A DNA stretch of 64,000 nt, from positions 70,966 through 134,965 of the forward strand of contig NZ_CH724156.1 of assembly GCF_000152625.1 (NCBI RefSeq). The letters are read 5' to 3'. Below the pieces are notes generated by a model that made no database searches, was not told the origin of the DNA, and saw only the letters and a list, made by a program, of their open reading frames with translations. Source of the stretch: Roseovarius nubinhibens ISM (lineage in GTDB: Bacteria; Pseudomonadota; Alphaproteobacteria; Rhodobacterales; Rhodobacteraceae). This document shows positions 57,525 through 64,000 of the stretch, piece by piece; positions within the stretch are counted from its first letter, which is position 1; the number at the start of each line of letters is the position of its first letter. A program made the translations under genes and the position numbers.

Positions 57525-59045
57525 TCAGAAGAACCCCAGCTTGTTCGGGTTGTAGCTCACCAGCATGTTCTTGGTCTGCTGGTAATGTTCGAGCATCATC
57601 TTGTGGTTTTCGCGCCCGATCCCCGATTGCTTGTAGCCGCCAAAGGCCGCATGGGCCGGATAGGCGTGGTAATTGTTGACCCAGACGCGCCCCGCCTCGA
57701 TCGCCCGGCCAAAGCGGTAGCAGGTGTTGGCGTCGCGCGACCAGACGCCCGCGCCAAGCCCGTACATCGTGTCATTGGCCAGCGCCAAGGCCTCGTCGGC
57801 ATCCTTGAACGTGGTCACCGACACCACCGGGCCAAAGATTTCCTCCTGGAAGACCCGCATCTTGTTGTGGCCCTTGAGGATCGTCGGCTGAATGTAATAG
57901 CCGCCCGAGAGATCGCCCTCCATCGGGGCCGCCGCGCCGCCGGTGAGCACCTCGGCCCCCTCTTCGACGCCGATCTGGAAATAGGAGAGGATCTTCTCCT
58001 GCTGCTGGGCGCTGGCCTGGGCCCCGACCATCGTGTCGGGCAGGCGCGGATCGCCCTGTTTGATCGCCTTCACCCGTTCGATGGCGCGGGCAATGAACTC
58101 TTCATAGATGTCCTCCTGGATGAGCGCCCGGCTCGGACAGGTGCAGACCTCGCCCTGGTTGAAGGCAAAGAGCACGAAGCCCTCGACCGCCTTGTCGAGA
58201 AAGGCGTCATCCTTGGCCATCACGTCGGAGAAGAAGATATTGGGCGATTTGCCCCCCAGCTCGAGCGTCACCGGGATCAGGTTCTCGGTGGCATATTGCA
58301 TGATCTGCCGCCCGGTCTGGGTCGAGCCGGTAAAGGCGATCTTGGCGATCCGCTTGCTTTGGCCGAGCGCCGCGCCGACCTCGGCGCCATAGCCATTGAC
58401 GATGTTGAGCACCCCCGGCGGCAGCATCTCGCCAATGATCTCGGTCAGCACCATGATCGCGGCGGGCGTCTGTTCGGCGGGTTTCAGCACCACGCAATTG
58501 CCCGCCGCCAGCGCCGGGGCAAGCTTCCACGCCGCCATCAGGATCGAGAAATTCCACGGGATGATCTGGGCGACCACGCCGAGAGGCTCGTGAAAGTGAT
58601 AGGCGACCGTATCATTGTCGATCTGGCTCATCGCGCCTTCCTGACCGCGCAGCACCCCGGCGAAATAGCGGAAGTGATCCACCGCCAGCGGGATATCCGC
58701 CGCCATGGTTTCGCGGATCGGCTTGCCATTGTCCCAGGTCTCGGCGGTGGCGATGAGCTCGAGATTGGCCTCGATCTTATCCGCCAGCTTGAGCAGCAAG
58801 GTCGAGCGCTCAGCGGCGGCCATCGCGCCCCAGCTCTCCTTGGCCGCATGGGCCGCATCGAGCGCCAGCTCGACATCCGCCGCGTCCGAGCGCGCCACTT
58901 CACAGACCTTGGCGCCGGTGATCGGCGTCACATTGTCGAAATAGCGGCCATTGACCGGGGCCGTGAATTTGCCGCCGATATAATTGTCGTAGCGCACCTT
59001 GAAAGGCGAGGCAAAGCCGGTCTCGGCTTGGGTCATCTCGTTCAT
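57525..59045 (-). CDS. Acetaldehyde dehydrogenase (AldB/ExaC-type aldehyde dehydrogenase)
   Basis: Encodes 506 residues with GGAGG 7 bases before the ATG. Motifs of the ALDH superfamily: [21 protein letters not shown], the general-base glutamate in [14 protein letters not shown] and the catalytic cysteine region [12 protein letters not shown]. The GEVCTCPSR form and the N-terminal [22 protein letters not shown] are those of NAD-dependent acetaldehyde dehydrogenases. It oxidises acetaldehyde (from ethanol, ethanolamine or acetoin) to acetate. The regulator upstream and the palindrome at 59153 suggest inducible expression. Confidence 0.92.
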   Translation of the reverse strand: MNEMTQAETGFASPFKVRYDNYIGGKFTAPVNGRYFDNVTPITGAKVCEVARSDAADVELALDAAHAAKESWGAMAAAERSTLLLKLADKIEANLELIATAETWDNGKPIRETMAADIPLAVDHFRYFAGVLRGQEGAMSQIDNDTVAYHFHEPLGVVAQIIPWNFSILMAAWKLAPALAAGNCVVLKPAEQTPAAIMVLTEIIGEMLPPGVLNIVNGYGAEVGAALGQSKRIAKIAFTGSTQTGRQIMQYATENLIPVTLELGGKSPNIFFSDVMAKDDAFLDKAVEGFVLFAFNQGEVCTCPSRALIQEDIYEEFIARAIERVKAIKQGDPRLPDTMVGAQASAQQQEKILSYFQIGVEEGAEVLTGGAAAPMEGDLSGGYYIQPTILKGHNKMRVFQEEIFGPVVSVTTFKDADEALALANDTMYGLGAGVWSRDANTCYRFGRAIEAGRVWVNNYHAYPAHAAFGGYKQSGIGRENHKMMLEHYQQTKNMLVSYNPNKLGFF

Positions 59046-59152
59046 TGTGTATCCTCCTCAAATGGTCCGGGTCCTCCACCCGGATCATCTCTGAGGCTGC
59101 CCCATGTCGCCGGTTTGGTCAGGCGGGGGGCAACAGATTGCAGCGGTGTTTC

Positions 59153-59168
59153 GTCTCAGAACTGAGAC
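59153..59168. promoter_or_regulatory. Palindromic operator candidate for the aldehyde dehydrogenase gene
   Basis: GTCTCAGAACTGAGAC is a perfect inverted repeat (7-bp arms, two-base centre) 108 bases upstream of the dehydrogenase start and 26 bases after the regulator stop. It is the most probable binding site of the Fis-type regulator encoded next to it. No sigma-54 type GG/GC promoter is visible between it and the start codon. Confidence 0.72.
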
Positions 59169-59193
59169 ACACAGGGGGCACCGTCCGTGACAA

Positions 59194-60147
59194 TCAGCCG
59201 TCGAGCCCGAGCCGCTTCATCCGGCGATAGAGCGTCGCCCGCCCGATCCCGAGCGCCCGGGCCGCCGCGCTCACATTGCCATCGGCCCGCGCCAAGGCCC
59301 GTTTGAGCGCCGCCCGCTCGGCCCGCTCGAGGCCGCGCGGCCCGGCCTCGCCGCCGATCACATCGCTGGCCGGCCGTGGCCGCAGCGTGCCTCGCGGCTC
59401 GAGCCCGAAGGCCCGCCGCGCCGCCCGCGTCGCCCCCACCACGAGATCATCGCCATCCACCGCCAAAAGCGTCGACAGCGCGCCCTCGCCCTCCGCCGCC
59501 ACGACGATGCGCGCGCCCGGAAAAGACGCGCGGAAATATTCCGCCTCGATGGCCTGCGCGGTCTGCGCCACGGTGGCCGCGATGAGCCGGTTGACCCCCG
59601 CCGTCTGATCGGCCCGCGCGCTCGACACATCGAGCGCCCCGAGCAATTGCCCGTCGGCGCCAAAGATCGGCGCGTCGAGACAGCTCATGCCGATGTTGCG
59701 GGCGAGGAAATGTTCGTCGCGGTGGATGGTCACCTGCCGCTCTTCTGCGATGCAGGTGCCGATGCCGTTGGTGCCCTCGCGCGCCTCGCTCCAATCCGCG
59801 CCATTGCGCAGACCCCAGCCGTCGAAGACGCCCCGGTCGCCATCGCCACAGCGCCGGTCGAGGATCACCCCCGCCGCATCGGTCAGCACCACGCCACAGC
59901 CGGAACTGCCCACCAGCGTATAGAGCTGATCGAGCTTGGGCGCCGCCACATGCAGAAAATGATCGTGTCGCGCGCGCCGCTCAGCAAGCTCGCGCCCCTC
60001 CAAGACCACACCCTCGGTGCGCCCCGGATCGAGCCCATGCTTTTCCAAAGACCGCCACCAGGACGCCGCCAGCGCCGAACGGGCCGCCGCACGGCCCGAT
60101 TGCACCGCGGCGAGCACGGTTTCGATATGGCGCTTGCCTTGGCTCAC
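59194..60147 (-). CDS. AcoR-like GAF/Fis-type transcriptional regulator lacking the AAA+ domain
   Basis: Encodes 317 residues from a GTG start with GGAGG 7 bases upstream. The N-terminal segment (about 1-230) is a GAF-type sensor as in AcoR (SSGCGVVLTDAAGVILDRR, REGTNGIGTCIAEERQVTIHRDEHFL, IGMSCLDAPIFGADGQLLGALDVS). The C-terminus is a Fis helix-turn-helix (ALARADGNVSAAARALGIGRATLYRRMKRLGL). AcoR is about twice as long and has a sigma-54 activating AAA+ domain, absent here. Likely regulates the downstream aldehyde dehydrogenase without sigma-54. Confidence 0.85.
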   Translation of the reverse strand: MSQGKRHIETVLAAVQSGRAAARSALAASWWRSLEKHGLDPGRTEGVVLEGRELAERRARHDHFLHVAAPKLDQLYTLVGSSGCGVVLTDAAGVILDRRCGDGDRGVFDGWGLRNGADWSEAREGTNGIGTCIAEERQVTIHRDEHFLARNIGMSCLDAPIFGADGQLLGALDVSSARADQTAGVNRLIAATVAQTAQAIEAEYFRASFPGARIVVAAEGEGALSTLLAVDGDDLVVGATRAARRAFGLEPRGTLRPRPASDVIGGEAGPRGLERAERAALKRALARADGNVSAAARALGIGRATLYRRMKRLGLDG

Positions 60148-60277
60148 GCGTCATCCTCCCTGAGGAGAAAGACTAGCCGCGGCGGGGCCACTTGGCAATC
60201 TTTGCGCGAAAGACCCCGCCGCCCGCAGCTTTCACGGGCGCGGATCTGGCTCAGAGCCTTTGCGGGTCTGGCCGCGC

Positions 60278-61162
60278 TCAGGAGGTGGGGTGGAACTTGC
60301 CCTTGGGCGAGAGGGTGAAGATCTCGCAGCCATTGGCCGTCACGCCGATCGAATGTTCGAACTGCGCCGAGAGCGATTTGTCGCGGGTGATCGCGGTCCA
60401 CTCATCCGACAGCACCTTGGTCTCGGGGCGGCCCAGATTGACCATCGGCTCGATGGTAAAGAACATGCCCTCTTCGAGAACCGCCTGCGTGCCCGGCCGC
60501 CCGTAATGCAGCACATTGGGCGGCGCGTGGAATACCCGGCCCAGCCCGTGACCGCAGAAATCGCGCACCACCGACATGCGCTGCGCCTCGACATAGGTCT
60601 GAATCGCATGGCCGATGTCGCCAAATGTATTGCCTGGCTTGACCGCCTCAATGCCGATCATCAGCGCGTCATGGGTCACCTGGATGAGCTTTTCGGCATA
60701 GGGTTTCGGCTTGCCCGCGACGAACATGCGGCTGGTGTCGCCATACCAGCCATCGACGATCACCGTCACATCGACATTGATGATATCGCCATCGATGAGC
60801 GTGTCATCGTCGCGCTTGGAGGTGTCGTTCTTCCATTTGCGGATCTTGTCGCCGGGAATGCCGTGACAGACCACATGGTTGACGCTGATGCAGGAGGCAT
60901 GCTGATAGCCGCGATAGCCGATGGTGGCCGATTTCGCCCCCGCCGCCTCGACCCGGTCCTCGATCAGCTTGTCGATCGCCGCCGTGCTCTGGCCGACAAA
61001 GACGTTTTCCGCCACCTCGTCGAGGATCTCCGCCGCCAGCCGTCCGGCGGCATGCATCCCGGCAAAATCTTCCGCCTCATGGATACGGATGCCGTCCTTG
61101 GTCAGTCTGCCGCGATGCTGGTCGTTCACGCTGGGCCTCAAGAATTTAAACAGGGTTTTCAT
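60278..61162 (-). CDS. map: Methionine aminopeptidase, type I
   Basis: Encodes 294 residues from the ATG at 61162; a GTG directly before it is the alternative start. The five metal ligands are visible: D and D in NVDVTVIVDGWYGDTSRM, H in FCGHGLGRVFH, E in TIEPMVNLG and E in AQFEHSIGV. There is a KWKNDTSKRDD insert of a few residues in the region before the first ligand. It removes the initiator methionine from nascent proteins. Confidence 0.95.
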   Translation of the reverse strand: MKTLFKFLRPSVNDQHRGRLTKDGIRIHEAEDFAGMHAAGRLAAEILDEVAENVFVGQSTAAIDKLIEDRVEAAGAKSATIGYRGYQHASCISVNHVVCHGIPGDKIRKWKNDTSKRDDDTLIDGDIINVDVTVIVDGWYGDTSRMFVAGKPKPYAEKLIQVTHDALMIGIEAVKPGNTFGDIGHAIQTYVEAQRMSVVRDFCGHGLGRVFHAPPNVLHYGRPGTQAVLEEGMFFTIEPMVNLGRPETKVLSDEWTAITRDKSLSAQFEHSIGVTANGCEIFTLSPKGKFHPTS

Positions 61163-61342
61163 CACTTCGCGCCCTATCTAGGCAATATGTGCGCCAAGGG
61201 CCATAGGGGCGGGACATTTTTACCACGTGCGCGCCGCGACACCCGGACACCCCTGTTGCCCTGCTGGGCGCGCCCGACAATCTATGACATAGCGCCGCGC
61301 AAACCCGGTGCCAGTTGAAAACGACAGGAGTGACACGCAGCC

Positions 61343-62194
61343 ATGGATGCTTTGCAGGATCTGTTCAATCAGGAAATCTACAACGGTCAGACCCTGGCCG
61401 ATCTCGTGACGCTCAAGGCGTTGACCGGCCTTTTGGGCAGTCTCGTCGCGGCCATCGTGATCATCCTTCTCGGCATCGTCCTGTCGGGCTGGGCCAAGCG
61501 CCGCATCACCGGGCTGAGCGAGCGCCACGCCTCGCTCGATCAGACGCTGTTTCACTTTCTCGGCAATATCGCCCGCTACACGATCCTCGCCTTCACCGCG
61601 CTCTTCGTGCTCAACACTTTCGGCATTCAGACCACCTCGCTCATCGCCGCCATCGGTGCGGTGGGTCTGGCCATCGGTCTGGCGCTGCAAGGCACGCTGT
61701 CGAATGTGGCGGCGGGGGTGATGATCATCCTCTTTCGCCCCTTCAAGATCGGCGATTTCATCGCGGTCGCAGGCGAAATGGGCACGGTCAAGGATATCAC
61801 GCTCAACGTGACCGAGATCGCCAGCCTCGGCAATGTGCAGACGATCATCCCCAATTCCGAGGTCTGGGGCAACACGATCTCCAACTACTCGACCTATCCG
61901 CTGCGCCGCGCCGAATGGACCTTTGGCGTGGGCTATGGCGTCAATCTCGCCCGGGCCGAAGAGGTGATCCGCGACACGATCATGGCGGACGAACGCTCGC
62001 TCGACGATCCCGCGCCCTTCTTTCAGGTCAACAATCTGGGCGACAGCTCGGTCGATTTCCTCGTCCGCGTCTGGGTCAGCTCGGCCGATTACTTTCAGTA
62101 TCAGGCCGATATGAAGCGCAAGGTCAAAGAGGCGCTCGACGACAACGGGCTCGACATTCCCTTCCCGACCCGCACCCTCGTCCAGGCCAAGTGA
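61343..62194 (+). CDS. Small-conductance mechanosensitive channel (MscS family)
   Basis: Encodes 283 residues. Three membrane segments (about 32-52, 80-96 and 104-122) precede the MscS beta-domain; the pore-lining helix and following turn read AIGAVGLAIGLALQGTLSNVAAGVMIILFRPFKIGDFI, given here in part as GLALQGTLSNVAAG. The downstream segment TEIASLGNVQTIIPNS is typical. It relieves turgor after osmotic downshock. It ends one base before the convergent sfsA gene. Confidence 0.93.
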   Translation: MDALQDLFNQEIYNGQTLADLVTLKALTGLLGSLVAAIVIILLGIVLSGWAKRRITGLSERHASLDQTLFHFLGNIARYTILAFTALFVLNTFGIQTTSLIAAIGAVGLAIGLALQGTLSNVAAGVMIILFRPFKIGDFIAVAGEMGTVKDITLNVTEIASLGNVQTIIPNSEVWGNTISNYSTYPLRRAEWTFGVGYGVNLARAEEVIRDTIMADERSLDDPAPFFQVNNLGDSSVDFLVRVWVSSADYFQYQADMKRKVKEALDDNGLDIPFPTRTLVQAK

Positions 62195-62195
62195 G

Positions 62196-62900
62196 CTATC
62201 GCACCGTCACCCTGTCGCGCAGGGTGACGGCCTCGGGGCTGATCGCACAATCGAGCGCGATCACCTCGACCCCCGCCGCCCGCGCCGCCGCGAAGCCCGC
62301 CGCATAGGCCGGGTCGATGTCCTGGGCGAGGGTCATCTCGCGGCAATCCGTCCGCTGCACGAGATAGAGCATCACCGCCCGATGCCCGGCCTCGGCCATG
62401 CGCGCCAGTTCCATGAGATGCTTGGTGCCGCGCGCGGTGACACTGTCGGGAAACTCCGCGAGCCCCGCCTGCCGCGACAGCGTCACGGATTTCACCTCGA
62501 CATAGGCATCACGCCGCGCAGGCCCGCTCAACAGGAAATCAATCCGGCTCTTCTCGCCATAGGGCACTTCGGGGCGGATGAGATCATAGCCCGCCAGCTC
62601 CGCCACCTGCCCCGCTTTGAGCGCCGCGCGCAGCGCCCGGTTGGGCAGGCTCGTATCCACCCCGGTGAAATGGCCGTTCTCGTGATCGACCAACCGCCAG
62701 CCGAATTTGAGCTTCTTCTTGGGATCGTCATTGGGCTCGACCCAGATCCGCATCCCCGGCTCGGCCAGCCCCATCATCGACCCGGGATTGGCGCAATGGG
62801 CCGTCACCTCCCGCCCGTCCGCATCGAGCCGAATGTCCGCCAGAAAGCGTTTATAGCGACGAATGAGCCGTGCCGGCACAAGAGGGGTTTGAAAGCGCAT
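62196..62900 (-). CDS. sfsA: SfsA family DNA/RNA nuclease
   Basis: Encodes 234 residues from ATG at 62900 (MRFQTPLVPARLIRRYKRFLAD); the longer frame to 63155 is the antisense of the next gene. Family elements: AHCANPGSMMGL near the front, PEVPYGEKSRIDFLL and VEVKSVTLSR with the PD-(D/E)XK-like nuclease centre. SfsA was named from sugar fermentation stimulation in E. coli. Stands alone here between mscS and the cinA-like gene. Confidence 0.93.
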   Translation of the reverse strand: MRFQTPLVPARLIRRYKRFLADIRLDADGREVTAHCANPGSMMGLAEPGMRIWVEPNDDPKKKLKFGWRLVDHENGHFTGVDTSLPNRALRAALKAGQVAELAGYDLIRPEVPYGEKSRIDFLLSGPARRDAYVEVKSVTLSRQAGLAEFPDSVTARGTKHLMELARMAEAGHRAVMLYLVQRTDCREMTLAQDIDPAYAAGFAAARAAGVEVIALDCAISPEAVTLRDRVTVR

Positions 62901-62985
62901 GGTCCCGGCCCTATACCCAATGCAACACCCGTTCAAGACGGGCACCCCCGGTGCCCCCGTGCTTGCCGAACTCCAAGAGGCCGCC

Positions 62986-63708
62986 ATGACCAATCCCACC
63001 GCTGCCATGCTGATCATCGGGGACGAGATCCTCTCGGGCCGCACCCGCGACGCCAATATGCACCATCTCGCCAAGGCGCTGACCAGCCACGGCATCGACC
63101 TCGAAGAGGTCCGCGTGGTGGCCGATGTGCCCGACGCGATCACCGAGGCCGTCAAGGCGCTGGCGGCGCGCTACACCCATGTCTTTACCTCCGGCGGCAT
63201 CGGCCCGACCCATGATGACATCACCGCCGACAATGTGGCCCGCGCCTTTGACCGGCCCATCGATGTGCGCGACGACGCCCGCGCCATCCTCGCCGCCCAT
63301 TACGACCGGCAGGGGATCGAGCTGAACGAGGCGCGGCTGCGCATGGCCCGCATTCCCGAGGGCGCGACGCTCATTGAAAACCCGATCAGCGCCGCCCCGG
63401 GGTTCAGCCTTGAAAACGTCCATGTCATGGCCGGCGTCCCGGCGATCTTCGAGGCGATGGTGGCGGGCGTCCTGCCGACGCTCACCGGCGGCGCGCCGAT
63501 CCTGTCGCAGAGCCTGCAGCTCTTGCGCGGCGAAGGCGATATTGCCGCGACCCTCGGCCAGATCGCCGAGGAGTTCCCCGAGCTGAGCTTTGGCTCCTAC
63601 CCGTTTCAGCTCAACGGCGCCTTTGGCACCAATGTGGTGGTGCGCGGCTCGGATGCCGCGCGGCTCGATGCGGCGATGGCGGCGCTCGACCGGGCCTTTC
63701 CCGCATGA
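62986..63708 (+). CDS. CinA N-terminal-domain (molybdopterin-binding) protein
   Basis: Encodes 240 residues from ATG at 62986 (MTNPTAAMLIIGDEILSG), with AAGAGG upstream. It contains the MoCF/CinA N-terminal pattern IIGDEILSGRTRDANMHHLAKAL and FTSGGIGPTHDDITADNVARAF. The C-terminal amidohydrolase domain of full CinA (about 170 more residues) is missing. Role uncertain: nucleotide repair (ADP-ribose pyrophosphatase) for CinA, molybdopterin binding for MoaB-like relatives. Coupled to the next gene by ATGA. Confidence 0.88.
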   Translation: MTNPTAAMLIIGDEILSGRTRDANMHHLAKALTSHGIDLEEVRVVADVPDAITEAVKALAARYTHVFTSGGIGPTHDDITADNVARAFDRPIDVRDDARAILAAHYDRQGIELNEARLRMARIPEGATLIENPISAAPGFSLENVHVMAGVPAIFEAMVAGVLPTLTGGAPILSQSLQLLRGEGDIAATLGQIAEEFPELSFGSYPFQLNGAFGTNVVVRGSDAARLDAAMAALDRAFPA

Positions 63709-64000
63709 GCGCCCCGGCCAATCAGACCCCCGACATGGCCCGTCTCTATGAGGTGGTCGAGGTGACTTGGCCCGCGGCCCGGCTCATCCCCGCCGCGCCC
63801 TTTACCCTGCGCGATGGTGCGGGCGGCGGCAAACGGGTCTCGGCGGCGACGCTCGACACCCCCGGCGGCACCGCCCCCGAGGGTGAGATCGCCCGCGCAG
63901 CAAGCGCCATGCGCGCGCAGGGCGAAACACCGCTCTTCATGCTGCGCGATGGCGATCACGACTTTGACGCGCAGCTCGCCCATGCGGGCTATGACATCAT
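63705..64000 (+). CDS. GNAT-type acetyltransferase, N-terminal part (cut by window end)
   Basis: The open frame starts with an ATG overlapping the previous stop and runs off the window after 98 codons. The visible sequence (LYEVVEVTWPAARLIPAAPFTLRDGAGGGKRVSAATL, cited from position 14 in part) resembles the N-terminal half of a GNAT acetyltransferase of roseobacters often found after the cinA-like gene. No acetyl-CoA motif can be checked since it lies beyond the window. Assignment rests on resemblance and context. Confidence 0.5.
   Translation, partial: MSAPANQTPDMARLYEVVEVTWPAARLIPAAPFTLRDGAGGGKRVSAATLDTPGGTAPEGEIARAASAMRAQGETPLFMLRDGDHDFDAQLAHAGYDI

Overview
The window looks like a chromosomal segment of an alphaproteobacterium of the Rhodobacterales (roseobacter/Rhodobacteraceae group). 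The base composition is strongly GC-rich. The gene order is characteristic of that order: cobS - small secreted protein - cobT; perM - hdaA - ppk - ppx; ftsW-murG-murC-DUF2484-murB-ddl-ftsQ-ftsA-ftsZ-lpxC-bamD-recN; proS-DUF2937-lolC-lolD. Genus cannot be named from the sequence alone. I see no tRNA or rRNA gene, CRISPR array, prophage or insertion sequence, and no gene-free stretch longer than about 260 bases.

Layout. 1-3.1 kb: end of the aerobic cobaltochelatase genes (cobS, cobT). 3.3-8.8 kb: aminopeptidase P, a DUF427 protein, a ClC-type chloride protein and a GlcD/Dld-type FAD dehydrogenase. 8.8-11.5 kb: an uncharacterised protein and a tight operon of two TerB-like proteins plus a PhnD-like protein. 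11.6-19.8 kb: a polar amino acid ABC importer followed by a gamma-glutamylation type amine degradation operon (two glutamine-synthetase-like ligases, an amidotransferase-type hydrolase, a PuuB-like oxidase). A perfect 14-bp palindrome sits before both of the first two catabolic genes. 19.8-24 kb: ABM-like protein, outer-surface protein, a 763-residue beta-helix protein and a YdcZ-type transporter. 24-29.1 kb (minus strand): proS, DUF2937, lolC, lolD and an Ldh2-type dehydrogenase, closed by a terminator.

29.2-34.8 kb (plus): PerM-type exporter, replication regulator HdaA, polyphosphate kinase and Ppx phosphatase. 34.8-38.2 kb (minus): small exported protein, nuclease-like protein, TerB-DnaJ protein, acetyltransferase, VOC protein. 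38.3-39.5 kb: nhaA. 39.5-53.7 kb (minus): thirteen collinear genes of the division and cell-wall (dcw) cluster and envelope biogenesis, from ftsW to recN. 53.9-56.2 kb (plus): two tandem paralogues of identical length carrying a Hedgehog/intein (Hint) domain, placed where murD/mraY would commonly continue the dcw cluster. 56.3-64 kb: a BaiN-type flavoprotein, acetaldehyde dehydrogenase with its Fis-type regulator and a perfect 16-bp palindrome, methionine aminopeptidase, MscS channel, SfsA, a CinA N-terminal-type protein and the start of an acetyltransferase-like gene.

The least explained signals are: the tandem Hint proteins; an 11-bp direct repeat (consensus near RATACCGACGT) in exact 11-bp phase at three separate intergenic sites; the repeated AATTTGATCAAATT palindrome of the amine operon; and the TerB-TerB-PhnD-like operon. 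Everything here comes from reading the sequence; no database search was possible.
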